Shown here: piece after piece, positions 42,545 through 50,235 of the stretch
How positions within the stretch are numbered: the stretch's first letter is position 1
Layout: each line of letters begins with the position of its first letter
Assembly: GCA_963732655.1 (NCBI GenBank)
Contig: CAVTAI010000001.1
Location: forward strand, 868,001 to 932,000
Direction of reading: 5' to 3'
Source: CAVTWS01 sp963732655
GTDB taxonomy: Bacteria; Actinomycetota; Acidimicrobiia; Acidimicrobiales; SHLQ01
DNA: 64,000 bases
Notes under the pieces: model-generated
Told to the model about the DNA's origin: nothing
The model's database searches: none
What the model saw: the letters and a program-made list of their open reading frames with translations, nothing else
Made by a program: the position numbers and the translations under genes

Positions 42545-43414
42545 GTGTACGGGATCGCGTTGAGCGTCGCCGCCTGCCTGCGAGGCGGCACCCGCGTCCA
42601 CACGGCGTGGAACCTCGACCCGGCCCTCTCGCCCCGGTTCGATCCGGCGGATGCCGTGGCCATCACGCCCGGCGGCGGCCGGCTGGGCGGCTTGCTCGGC
42701 GGCGCCATCGACAGCCACCTCATCGAACTGGCCGCGGCCAAGCCGACGAGCGGCCGGATCATCGAGATCGAGCTGAACCCGATCGAGGCCGAAATCGTCG
42801 GCGCTGCCGCCGGGACCCGCTTCCGGATCATGGTCGCGCCGGCCGATACGCTCCCCGACGACGTGTGGGACCGGCTCGTAGAGCGGCGTCGCATCGGCCT
42901 GGTCGCCGATGTCGACGGCGGGACGGTGACGGGGACGCATCTCCTCGAGGACCCCACTGGTGACGCCGGGGTGACGATCGAACCCGGGTCGATCAGGACC
43001 GTATGGACCCCGACACCGACCCTCGTGGTGATGGGGACCGGCCCCATGGCGGCGGCCGTCGCCGGCGCAGGCTCGTTCCTGGGTTGGCACGTCGACACCG
43101 TTTCGGAACCCGACGCGGCCGTCGGGCGGGCCGCCGCCCTGTCCCCCATCGACGGGATCGTCGTGGTCGGTCACGACATCGAGGGCACAGGTCGGGTGCT
43201 CCAGGCCGCGCTGGCCTCGCGCACCGGCTACATCGGGTCGCTGGGCCCGCCATCGATCCAGCAGGCGCGCGGCGAATGGTTGGCCTACCGAGGTATCACC
43301 GACATCGATCGGGTTCGCGCACCGGCCGGCCTCGACATCGGCGCCCGGACCCCGCGGGAGATCGCGATCTCGGTGATCGCCGAGATGATCGCCATCCGCC
43401 CCAAGGTGCCCTGA
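42545..43414 (+). CDS. XdhC/CoxI-family molybdenum-enzyme maturation protein
   Basis: 289 residues. The N-terminal XdhC_CoxI part has AITPGGGRLGGLLGGAID; the C-terminal Rossmann half has LVVMGTGPMAAAVAGAG, GYIGSLGPPSIQ and the closing DIGARTPREIAISVIAEMI typical of XdhC. XdhC proteins insert the sulfurated molybdenum cofactor into molybdenum hydroxylases. A second XdhC-type gene sits in the coxL operon at 49306. GTG 42545 has a leaderless-type promoter. The moxR-like coxD gene follows 50 bp downstream on the same strand. Confidence 0.85.
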   Translation: MYGIALSVAACLRGGTRVHTAWNLDPALSPRFDPADAVAITPGGGRLGGLLGGAIDSHLIELAAAKPTSGRIIEIELNPIEAEIVGAAAGTRFRIMVAPADTLPDDVWDRLVERRRIGLVADVDGGTVTGTHLLEDPTGDAGVTIEPGSIRTVWTPTPTLVVMGTGPMAAAVAGAGSFLGWHVDTVSEPDAAVGRAAALSPIDGIVVVGHDIEGTGRVLQAALASRTGYIGSLGPPSIQQARGEWLAYRGITDIDRVRAPAGLDIGARTPREIAISVIAEMIAIRPKVP

Positions 43415-43451
43415 CGGCGACGCGGCACCGGCTCGCCGGCCGACCGCCAGA

Positions 43452-43464
43452 TACACTGAGGCGG
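43452..43464 (+). promoter_or_regulatory. Leaderless-type -10 for coxD-like gene
   Basis: TACACT (43452-43457), a 7-nt spacer GAGGCGG, then ATG 43465. It supports translation of the unusual N-terminal extension; the spacer GAGGCGG could alternatively serve as a Shine-Dalgarno sequence. Confidence 0.55.
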
Positions 43465-44650
43465 ATGATCCCCGCCCACCCCGACCCGGACGACGCCCCT
43501 GGGCCGGTCGTCCGCGGGGTGTGGGACACCACCGAGGAACCGGACGTCGACACCGACTGCAGCCCGACCAAGGTGTGTCGCAACGCCCGCGAGTTCACCT
43601 TCGACGGGATCGCCGAGGGCGACGCCGACCTGGCGACCTCATGGCGGGCTCTGCTCGCCCGGGAGGGCAAGTTGTCCAGCGGCGGTGGCTCGCTCCGCGA
43701 CCTCATCCTCGGCCCGTCGCCACGTCGACTGAGCCCGTCGGCGCGCCCGCTCATGGTCGACCACTCCCCGCCTCGAGGCCCCACGAGCGTTCCCGAGCTC
43801 CAGGAGCAGCTCCGCTCGGTCGGATACCTCGCCGGCCGCGGGTTGACGCGACCGCGCTGTCATCGGCCTGCGGCTGGGCCGGCCGATCCTGCTCGAGGGC
43901 GAGGTCGGGGTCGGCAAGACCGAGTTGGCCAAGGTGCCTGGCCAAGGTCCTCGGCCGCCAGCTCATCCGGCTGCAGTGCTACGAGGGCATCGACTCCCAT
44001 CAGGCGCTCTACGAATGGGACTACGCCCGCCAGATGCTGCACGTCCGGGCGTTGTCCGAACGTGATCTGACCGATGCCGCGACCATCAGTCGGCTGTACG
44101 GGCCCGAGTTCCTGCTCGAACGTCCGCTCCTCGAGGCGATCAGGGCCGGCGAGCCACGCCGTGCTGCTTATCGACGAGATCGATCGCGCCGACGACGAGT
44201 TCGAGGCCTTTCTCCTGGAGCTCCTCTCGGATTTCCAGATCACGATTCCCGAGATCGGCACGATCGAGGCTGCGGGCCGTCCGATCGTGGTGCTCACGTC
44301 CAACCGCACCCGCGAGCTGCACGATGCGCTGAAGCGCCGCTGCCTCTACCACTGGATCGGCTACCCGAGCCTCGAGCGACGAGATCGACATCGTCAGGCT
44401 CCGGGCGCCCGAGGTCGACCAGACGCTGGTGCAGGCGGTCGTCGCCGCAGTCCACCGGCTGCGCGACATGGACCTGGCCAAGACGCCCGGCGTCGCCGAG
44501 ACGATCGACTGGGTCGACGCCCTCGTGGTGGTGGGCGCCAGCGATCTCGACGCCACCTCAGCGGCGGACACGTTGGGCTCGGTTATCAAGGACCGCGACG
44601 ACCTCGAGCTGGTCGAGGCGGAGCTCGGGCGGATCGTCGCCCGTGGTTGA
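43465..44650 (+). CDS. coxD: MoxR-type AAA+ ATPase (CoxD-like), with about five frameshifts
   Basis: Conserved AAA+ sequence is spread over all three frames. An ~95-residue N-terminal extension of unknown function (43465 onward, e.g. CRNAREFTFDGIAEGDADLA) is followed by PELQEQLRSVGYLAGRG. Walker A is ILLEGEVGVGKTELAKV, then LAKVLGRQLIRLQCYEGIDS, Walker B VLLIDEIDRADDEFEAFLLE, sensor-1 VLTSNRTRELHDALKRRC and the C-terminal lid to 44650. Breaks lie near 43855, 43872, 43938, 44155 and 44380; each can be repaired by one base. In CO dehydrogenase biogenesis CoxD partners CoxE and is needed for the [CuSMoO2] active site. As printed it would not give a working protein; sequencing error seems more likely than decay. 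Confidence 0.72.
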
Positions 44651-45779
44651 GACTGCAGCAGGTGAGCTCATCGAGCGACTCGTGGGTCTAGGCCACGCGC
44701 TGACGGGATGAGGGGCTGCCTGTCGGGTCCGACGACCTGCTGACGTTCTGCGCCGCCGTCGCCGAGCTCACCCCCAGCGACCCCCACGACCTGTACTGGA
44801 GTGGTCGGGCGACGCTGGTCCACCGGCGCGACCACCTCCCCATCTACGACGAGGTGTTCCGGCGGTACTTCCTCGGCCTTCCCGCACCCCGGGGCCCGGA
44901 GCCGACCCCCGAGCACCCGGTCGAGCGCGGTCCCGTGGCACGCTCGATGTCCCCGACAGCGAACCGGGCGACCAGCCCGGCGACGACCGACCGATGATGC
45001 TCGGGATCCGGGCGTCGTCGGTCGAGATCGCCCGGAAGAAGCGCTTCGCCGCCTGCACCCCCGACGAGCTCACGGCGCTGCGGCGCATCATCGCCCGTAC
45101 CCGACTCGAACCACCCCGACGGCGTACGCGCCGGCGGTGCCCCGATCCATCGGGACCTGTCCTCGACATCCGGCGTATGGCTCGCGAGGCCATGCAGCTC
45201 AGCGGCGCCCCGCCGGAGCTCCGTCGCCTGGCGCGCAAGGAGCGCGCCCGCCCGCTCGTCCTGATCCTCGACGTCTCCGGTTCGATGGCCGACCACTCCC
45301 GCAACCTGGTGCAGTTCGCCTACTCGATGCGCCGCGCCGCCGAAAAGGTCGAGGTGTTCTGCTTCGGTACCCGCCTCACCCGCATCACACCGGCGCTCGA
45401 CCGGCGCAGCCCGGACGACGCCATGAAGTTGGCCGCGGCGCGCGTGCTCGACTGGGACGGGGGCACCCGGATCGGCGCATCGCTCGACACCTTCGTGCGC
45501 ACCTGGGGACGACGTTCGATGAGCCGCGGGGCGACCGTGATCATCGCCTCCGACGGTCTCGACCGCGGCGATCCCGCACTGCTGGCCGATGCCATGGAAC
45601 GCCTGACCCGCCTCTGCCACCGGATCATCTGGATGAACCCGCTCGTCGGCAACGACGTCGACACCCCGCCCGACACGCTCGGCATGCTCGTCGCCGCGCC
45701 TTTCATCGACGTGCTGGAGTCCGGCCACGACCTGGCCAGCCTCGAGGCCTTTGCCGCCCGGTTGGCCAGGGTCGGATGA
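44643..45779 (+). CDS. coxE: CoxE-like von Willebrand factor A protein, two frameshifts
   Basis: About 378 residues when joined. GTG 44643 overlaps the coxD-like stop. The first segment ELIERLVGLGHALT shifts near 44705-44707 (an extra G in acgggatg). GLPVGSDDLLTFCAAVAEL and DLYWSGRATLVHRRDHLPIY are CoxE N-terminal motifs. A second shift near 44930-44950 leads to the long segment with MAREAMQLSG, RPLVLILDVSGSM (MIDAS DxSxS), RNLVQFAYSMRRA and ASDGLDRGDP. CoxE acts with the MoxR ATPase in copper-site assembly of CO dehydrogenase. The 45787 gene follows at 7 bp. Confidence 0.78.
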
Positions 45780-45786
45780 TGAGCTG

Positions 45787-46101
45787 ATGGCCAAGTGGAG
45801 CGTCTCCATCCAGGCCGAGGGTGACCGGATCGTCGAGCTCGACGAGATCGTGGCCCTCGCCGACGCCGTCGCATCCCTCGGCGGGATCGCGTCCGGGATC
45901 GGGTCGATGGCCTACGGCGCCCAGATCGTGGTCGAGGCCGCCACGGCCGACGCCGCCGTCGACACGGCGATCCCCGCCTTCACCGCCGCGGTCGAGCGCG
46001 CCGACCTGCCCGCCTGGCCCGTCACCCGCGCCGAGGTGATCGGCGAGGACGACACGGGGTTTGACGATCTGGGGATTGACGACACGGGCTTCGACGAATG
46101 A
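45787..46101 (+). CDS. Small hypothetical protein with acidic repeat tail
   Basis: 104 residues, family not recognised. Residues 1-80 look like a compact alpha/beta domain (KWSVSIQAEGDRIVELDEIV, GAQIVVEAATADAAVDTA) reminiscent of small ferredoxin-like folds. The C-terminus is acidic with an imperfect internal repeat, DDTGFDDLGIDDTGFDE. It follows coxE by 7 bp and overlaps the next gene as ATGA, so it is part of the same transcript and may be an accessory in CO dehydrogenase maturation (inference from position only). Confidence 0.65.
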   Translation: MAKWSVSIQAEGDRIVELDEIVALADAVASLGGIASGIGSMAYGAQIVVEAATADAAVDTAIPAFTAAVERADLPAWPVTRAEVIGEDDTGFDDLGIDDTGFDE

Positions 46102-46532
46102 TCCGGCTCGGATCCCTGGCCGGCTACCCGTTCGAGGGGCCCCGCGTGCTGGGCGGTTGGACACCTCCGGCGGTAGCGGCGGTCTTCGCGATCCTCTACC
46201 GGGCCGACCCCGACGGCCACCCGTACGACTTCGCCGTCATCGATGTCGACCACGCCGACGACCTCAGCCAGGCTCGCTTACCCTTCAAACACCCCCGGGC
46301 GAAGTGTTGGGAGGAGCGCGCCGGCCACCGGTGGAACCTCCACATATGCACGTACGAGGTCCCGGGCGGGCTCGGCACCCATCGCGAGCAGATCGTGCGC
46401 GAGCTGGTCGCCGTGTACCAACCCGGTTGCGCGCCCGAGCAGTACAGCCAGGCGTGGAAGGACGAGTGGATCGGCAGCTACCGAGCCCCGACCACCGGAC
46501 CGCTCACCACCGATCGGGACCCGTCCGACTAG
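46098..46532 (+). CDS. Hypothetical protein, last gene of cox accessory operon
   Basis: 144 residues, not recognised. ATG 46098 overlaps the preceding stop. Sequence is mixed and well-balanced (GYPFEGPRVLGGWTPPAVAA, AILYRADPDGHPYDFAVIDV, RWNLHICTYEVPG), consistent with a folded cytosolic protein. Aromatic residues and Cys69, Cys83 and Cys110 could bind a metal. The C-terminal 20 residues look disordered. Association with coxDE is by position only. Confidence 0.6.
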   Translation: MIRLGSLAGYPFEGPRVLGGWTPPAVAAVFAILYRADPDGHPYDFAVIDVDHADDLSQARLPFKHPRAKCWEERAGHRWNLHICTYEVPGGLGTHREQIVRELVAVYQPGCAPEQYSQAWKDEWIGSYRAPTTGPLTTDRDPSD

Positions 46533-46596
46533 AGCGGAGTTGTTACCGGCCCAGGTACGGCGCCGATCGCACGCGGCTTTTTCGCCGGTGTGTAGG

Positions 46597-46890
46597 TCAG
46601 GCGGTACGGTCGAGGGTGTACTGGCGGACCAGCGTCGGCTGGTGTGGCGTGGCGGCGTCGGCGTCGCCGTGGAGGACGTCGGGGTCGAAATCGATGCCAC
46701 CAGGGAACGTGACGGTGCCGGCCACGGGGTCGACCGCGACATCGTGGAACGTGGCGTCGTCATCGAGGGCGGCGAAGATTCCGTGACGAACGCTGGCGAA
46801 GTCGAGTTCCCGTACGAGTCCATCGGTGAAAACGACGCGCAGGATCCGGTTACTGACGATCTCGACGTGCGTCACCCGAGCCAGCATCAC
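46597..46890 (-). CDS. DUF2442 domain protein
   Basis: 97 residues. The pattern ILRVVFTDGLVRELDFASV ... GIFAALDDDATFHDVAVDPVAGTVTFPGGIDFDPDVLH matches the DUF2442 family. GTG 46890 has TAGAAT plus a 6-nt spacer, so it probably has its own leaderless transcript. DUF2442 genes are commonly paired with DUF4160 genes in toxin-antitoxin-like units; here the DUF4160 gene lies 9 bp upstream on the same strand. Confidence 0.85.
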   Translation of the reverse strand: MMLARVTHVEIVSNRILRVVFTDGLVRELDFASVRHGIFAALDDDATFHDVAVDPVAGTVTFPGGIDFDPDVLHGDADAATPHQPTLVRQYTLDRTA

Positions 46891-46902
46891 GAACAGATTC
46901 TA
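46891..46902 (-). promoter_or_regulatory. Leaderless-type -10 for DUF2442 gene
   Basis: Minus strand TAGAAT, a 6-nt spacer CTGTTC, then GTG 46890. The hexamer overlaps the last codons of the DUF4160 gene. Confidence 0.5.
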
Positions 46903-47160
46903 GTCGAGCGGGTCGATCGGGCTCAGAGCGGCGGGTTCTTGGGCGCGGTGCCAGTTGGCCAGGAGTTCCTGCGAGTGCTCGGCTCGCCACTGCTCGACGA
47001 GCCTGGCTGCCGTCCGAGGGAGTCCACCGCCGATGCTGCGGCCGTCACTGATCCGAAGCAAGGCTTCGTGCTCGCCGTAAATGGCATGGAAGTGCGGGGG
47101 GTTGTGGTCCACGAAGTACATGTAGATGGCAATCCCGTAGAACTCGCACAGTCGTGGCAT
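46900..47160 (-). CDS. DUF4160 domain protein
   Basis: 86 residues. MPRLCEFYGIAIYMYFVDHNPPHFHAIYGEHEA is the hallmark of DUF4160 (aromatic YM-F-DH-PPHFHA motif with clustered His). ATG 47160 is preceded by TATGGT and 6 nt, a leaderless-type start; longer in-frame readings have no support. It forms a two-gene unit with the DUF2442 protein. Toxin-antitoxin behaviour of this pair has been proposed from genomic context but is not shown by the sequence. Confidence 0.85.
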   Translation of the reverse strand: MPRLCEFYGIAIYMYFVDHNPPHFHAIYGEHEALLRISDGRSIGGGLPRTAARLVEQWRAEHSQELLANWHRAQEPAALSPIDPLD

Positions 47161-47172
47161 CGGATGACCATA
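47161..47172 (-). promoter_or_regulatory. Leaderless-type -10 for DUF4160 gene
   Basis: Minus strand TATGGT, a 6-nt spacer CATCCG, then ATG 47160. Confidence 0.55.
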
Positions 47173-47237
47173 CGTGACCCATGGGACGGTGGCAGGTGAG
47201 GACCCGCCGTCGGTCGCGGCGCGCATGACCCGTCCGA

Positions 47238-47606
47238 CTAGAGCGGCTCGGGGTGGTACCCGACGCCGTCGTGGAGCCGGCTGCGGCGGGTGCCCATCGC
47301 CGGGCGGGCCGGAGCGCGGACATGGGCTTCGGGTTCGGCCTGGTAGGTGGCGCCGACCACGATGCCCTCGGCCATGCCGTAGAGCAGCGGGAGCGCTCCG
47401 GCGATGACGCCACCGGTGTTGTTGATCCGCTCCACGCCGGGCTCGATGACCTCGGCGTCGGCTTTGACCTTCCACACGATCTGGGCGCAGTCTTCGAGCA
47501 ACCCGGCGATGCGGGTCAGCTGGCCGCCGACGATGTACAGGTAGAGCGCCAGCCCGGCGATGAGCAGGGCGATCAGGAAAACCGAGAGCACCACGAGCGT
47601 CGTCAT
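47238..47606 (-). CDS. Small single-pass membrane protein E behind coxG
   Basis: 122 residues. A membrane helix at about residues 3-28 (VLSVFLIALLIAGLALYLYI) is followed by a helical soluble part (LTRIAGLLEDCAQIVWKV, then VERINNTGGVIAGALPLL) and a basic, Pro-rich tail (APARPAMGTRRSRLHDG). ATG 47606 overlaps the stop of gene D (ATGA). Fifth and last of five consecutive small membrane-protein genes. No known family recognised; the architecture resembles DUF948-like membrane-anchored helical proteins. Confidence 0.7.
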   Translation of the reverse strand: MTTLVVLSVFLIALLIAGLALYLYIVGGQLTRIAGLLEDCAQIVWKVKADAEVIEPGVERINNTGGVIAGALPLLYGMAEGIVVGATYQAEPEAHVRAPARPAMGTRRSRLHDGVGYHPEPL

Positions 47607-47893
47607 GAGCGCACCTTGTCGAGGACCCGGCCGAGGAACAGGTGATGTTCGAGGCCTTCGGCCAACACGGCGTCGACCTGGGCGGCGGTCTGGGCGATCA
47701 GGGCCGTGTCGGCCGTGTTGGCGGAGGCCCGTTCGAGCGTGCCCTTGATCGTCTGCACGCGTTGTTCGATGGTGCGCACCAGCATCACCAGCACGGTGAG
47801 CAGCGCCACCACGGCCAGCACCACGACGAACCCGGCGATGATGGCACCCCACCACAGGTTCTCCTGGGTGTCGGTCAAAGCGAGCACGACCAC
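47603..47893 (-). CDS. Small single-pass membrane protein D behind coxG
   Basis: 96 residues. The membrane helix is at about 14-40 (WWGAIIAGFVVVLAVVALLT). The soluble helical segment that follows is amphipathic: VRTIEQRVQTIKGTLERASA, with IAQTAAQVDAVLAEGLEHH after it. ORF start GTG 47893 is 1 bp after the stop of gene C. Same layout as genes A-C and E, which suggests a family of paralogues or convergent subunits of one membrane assembly. Confidence 0.7.
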   Translation of the reverse strand: MVVLALTDTQENLWWGAIIAGFVVVLAVVALLTVLVMLVRTIEQRVQTIKGTLERASANTADTALIAQTAAQVDAVLAEGLEHHLFLGRVLDKVRS

Positions 47894-47894
47894 G

Positions 47895-48206
47895 TCAACC
47901 TCCCAACCGGTTCCGGCCCCGGGCGAGGCCGGCGACGATGGCGGCGGCCGATTCGGCCGTCGTGTGCAGTTCCCCGAGCGAGGCGGTGTACGTCACCGCG
48001 TCCTCGAGGGCGGCGTTGATGGCCGCGGCCCGGCCACCGATGGAGCGGGCCAAGAGCAGGATCGGCACCACGAGAGCGACCACCGCCGCCACCACCACGG
48101 CCCCGATCACGTAGCCGATCGTCCAGCCCGTGGTCGAGCCCTCGGCGAGTATGAACGTCGAGCCCTCGGCGAGTATGAACGTCGAGCCTTCGGCAAGCAT
48201 CGGCAT
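47895..48206 (-). CDS. Small single-pass membrane protein C with N-terminal LAEGSTFI repeats
   Basis: 103 residues. ATG 48206 has a strong ribosome-binding site (GAGGGGAG, 6 nt upstream). The N-terminus contains LAEGSTFI twice and LAEGST once more, from a 24-bp tandem duplication. The membrane helix follows (GAVVVAAVVALVVPILLLA), then a helical cytosolic segment IGGRAAAINAALEDAVTYTA. Position and fold match its neighbours; the repeat extends only the segment before the membrane helix. Confidence 0.7.
   Translation of the reverse strand: MPMLAEGSTFILAEGSTFILAEGSTTGWTIGYVIGAVVVAAVVALVVPILLLARSIGGRAAAINAALEDAVTYTASLGELHTTAESAAAIVAGLARGRNRLGG
48133..48200. repeat. 24-bp tandem repeat at start of gene C
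   Basis: gtcgagccctcggcgagtat plus gaac at 48133-48156 and 48157-48180, and a diverged third copy to 48200. In frame it gives eight-residue units AEGSTFIL. Confidence 0.9.
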
Positions 48207-48216
48207 CGCACTCCCC

Positions 48217-48444
48217 TCAGATCGATTCGCAGAAGTCGCGGACAGGTTGTAGGTGCGCGTTGACCGAGGGCAGCACGGTGGGCACGGTCGACGTCTTGTC
48301 CGCGATGACGCGGACGCCTCCGACGACCTGCGCGAGCGTGCGGTCGACCGCACGGAGGTGCATCACCACCCGGAACAACCCGAGCGCAGCAGCCGCGATG
48401 ATCAATCCGGCCACGATCACGGTCACCCAAGCGACAGCAGGCAT
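48217..48444 (-). CDS. Small single-pass membrane protein B behind coxG
   Basis: 75 residues. The helix TVIVAGLIIAAAALGLFRVV (about 8-27) is followed by an amphipathic soluble stretch MHLRAVDRTLAQVVGGVRVI and PSVNAHLQPVRDFC. ATG 48444 follows GAGGAG at a good distance (GAGGAGACGAG-ATG), and the longer open frame is not coding. It lies 10 bp before gene C and 10 bp after gene A on the coding strand. Confidence 0.7.
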   Translation of the reverse strand: MPAVAWVTVIVAGLIIAAAALGLFRVVMHLRAVDRTLAQVVGGVRVIADKTSTVPTVLPSVNAHLQPVRDFCESI

Positions 48445-48454
48445 CTCGTCTCCT

Positions 48455-48706
48455 CTAGCCCAGGAGCTTCCCGACCGAACCGGCGTATCGAACGGCGCCG
48501 TGGGCCACCGCTTCGATCGTCCGGTCGGTCGTCGCCAACAGGTCGGGCGTTGTGTCGAGCTCACCGATGAGGGCCACTCCTCCGGCGAGGATGTCGTCGC
48601 TCGCGGCACGGATCCGCTCGAGCGCGGCCAGCACCCGGTTCAGCAGCGCCACCGCCACCGGCACCACGACCAGCAGCAAGATCAGGTTTCCGATCCACCA
48701 CAACAT
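48455..48706 (-). CDS. Small single-pass membrane protein A behind coxG
   Basis: 83 residues. It begins with a membrane helix (LWWIGNLILLLVVVPVAVAL) and continues with a regular helix (NRVLAALERIRAASDDILAG, then LLATTDRTIEAVAHGA). ATG 48706 is preceded by AGGAGG. It lies 14 bp after coxG, so it is the first of five small membrane-protein genes in the CO dehydrogenase transcript. Confidence 0.72.
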   Translation of the reverse strand: MLWWIGNLILLLVVVPVAVALLNRVLAALERIRAASDDILAGGVALIGELDTTPDLLATTDRTIEAVAHGAVRYAGSVGKLLG

Positions 48707-48720
48707 AGGAACCTCCTCGT

Positions 48721-49306
48721 TCAGACGGCGTCGGGCCGGTAGGGCAGGAAGAAACGACGGAACACACGAGCCAGCGCCATGCGTAGGGCCCGCAGTCCGA
48801 TGGCCAGACCTCCGGCGGCGCGCACCTGGGCGACCTGGTTCGGGTCACGGCCCTCCTGGATCGCCGTGAGCCGATTCTGCACGTTGGCGGCGAAGTCGTT
48901 CAGCAACACCGCGGTGATGTCGCCGACCAGGCCGCGACCGAACTGGGCGGCGGCGCCGGACAGCTGCAGGTCCATGGCGACGGCGACCTTCGTGCCGCCG
49001 GGGATCTGGTCGAGCCCGGCGTTGAGCGCCAACGCCGCTTGACCCCGCCCCTTCTTGTCGGCACCGTTGGCGTCGACCGAGATCGTGCGTCGCCTTCTCG
49101 TCTCGATCGGTGATCTTGGCCTGCCCGTCGAAGTCGAGCTTGACCGGGCCGAGGCCGATGGCGACGGTTCCGCCGTAGTGGTCGGGGCCCAGCTCCTGGG
49201 TGAGCTCGGTGCCGGGAAGGCAGGCCGCGACCTGTGGGATGTCGCCGAAGAACGCCCAGACGGCGTCGATCGACTGCGCGACCTCGAACTCGTTGACGAT
49301 CCGCAT
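48721..49306 (-). CDS. coxG: CoxG (SRPBCC-fold CO dehydrogenase membrane-recruitment protein), one frameshift
   Basis: About 194 residues. The START/SRPBCC N-terminus MRIVNEFEVAQSIDAVWAFF, CLPGTELTQELG and LDFDGQAKITDRDE is in one frame. Near 49088-49092 an extra base (gcgacgcacg) moves the frame, and the remainder ISVDANGADKKGRGQ, LNAGLDQIPGGTKVAVAMDL and LNDFAANVQNRL follows. The C-terminal tail (LRALRMALARVFRRFF) is basic and aromatic, as expected for membrane attachment. CoxG binds CO dehydrogenase to the membrane and is implicated in electron delivery to quinone. It overlaps the XdhC/YHS stop by one base (TGATG). Confidence 0.83.
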
Positions 49307-50235
49307 CAGGTACCTCTCTGCTCACGTTCGTAGGCAGTCCGGCATCCGGGACAGCAGAAGTAGAACGTCGTGTCGCCCACATTGAGCGGATGGCTCCCCG
49401 GGCCGATGTCGACCGTCATGCCGCAGATCGGATCGATCGTGGTCTCGACCGTCGACCGGGCCATCGGTGAGGAGCTCGAAAAGACGCCCTGGGCCCGTAG
49501 CTGCACCAGCTCGGCCAGGATCGCCACCGCGACCTCCTTGTGCGTGATGCTGCCCAGGTCGAGCCCGGCGGGAATGCGCAGCCCGTCGAGCTGGGCCGGG
49601 TCGACCTCGCGCTCGGCCAGGTACTGGCGCAGGCTCTCGCCCCGCCGGCTCGATGCCACCACTCCGACGTACGCCGGGGCCGCCTTGAGCGCGGCGAGCA
49701 GGATGTCCTCATCACCGTGGCCCTGGGTGGCGACGATGACGATGGACCGATCGGTGATCCGGCCGCCGCTGAACTCGGGACCGTCGACGAGGTCAACGTT
49801 CCAGTCGAGCTGAGCGGCGAGTTCGGACAGGGTCCTCGCCATGGGCGAGCTCCCGACGACCACGAGGTGAGGTACGGCCACGACCGGCTCCAGGTAGATC
49901 TGCAGGGCGCCCTCGCTCTGGCACGACATGGCCACGGCCGTCGTGCCCTGGGGAAGGTCGCCGAATCGTTCACCGGCTCCGAGCACGAGCAGGCGGGGCT
50001 GGCCGGACTCGAGCGTGGCGATGGCCTCGCGGATGAACACCGGCTCGGCGCAGGCGCCCCCGATCCATCCGTGGATCTCCCCCGACGCCGTGTAGATCGC
50101 CCGCGACCCGTGCTGGCCCGACGACGGGCCCTCGCGCCAGACCACGGTGGCGAGGGCGAACGACTCACCGCGCCGGGCCAGCTCGACGGCGCGCTCGAGC
50201 ACGCCCCAGCCTTCGACGGCGCGGTCGTCGGTCAC
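49306..50235 (-). CDS. XdhC/CoxI maturation protein with C-terminal YHS metal-binding domain
   Basis: A 309-residue fusion. Residues 1-95: XdhC_CoxI domain (FALATVVWREGPSSGQHGSR, GWIGGACAEPVFIREA). Residues ~120-255: Rossmann domain (HLVVVGSSPMARTLSELA, YVGVVASSRRGESLR, GLDLGSITHKEVAVAILAEL). Residues ~265-309: a YHS-type Cys domain (DPICGMTVD, FYFCCPGC) that binds metal in other proteins. The fusion may link molybdenum-cofactor and metal handling, which is notable because form I CODH needs Cu as well as Mo. GTG 50235 overlaps the coxL stop (GTGA). Confidence 0.85.
   Translation of the reverse strand: MTDDRAVEGWGVLERAVELARRGESFALATVVWREGPSSGQHGSRAIYTASGEIHGWIGGACAEPVFIREAIATLESGQPRLLVLGAGERFGDLPQGTTAVAMSCQSEGALQIYLEPVVAVPHLVVVGSSPMARTLSELAAQLDWNVDLVDGPEFSGGRITDRSIVIVATQGHGDEDILLAALKAAPAYVGVVASSRRGESLRQYLAEREVDPAQLDGLRIPAGLDLGSITHKEVAVAILAELVQLRAQGVFSSSSPMARSTVETTIDPICGMTVDIGPGSHPLNVGDTTFYFCCPGCRTAYEREQRGT

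Noticed and set aside
43850..44960. Programmed ribosomal frameshifting
   Set aside because: Too many shifts in both directions, without slippery heptamers or a consistent direction; errors or decay fit better.
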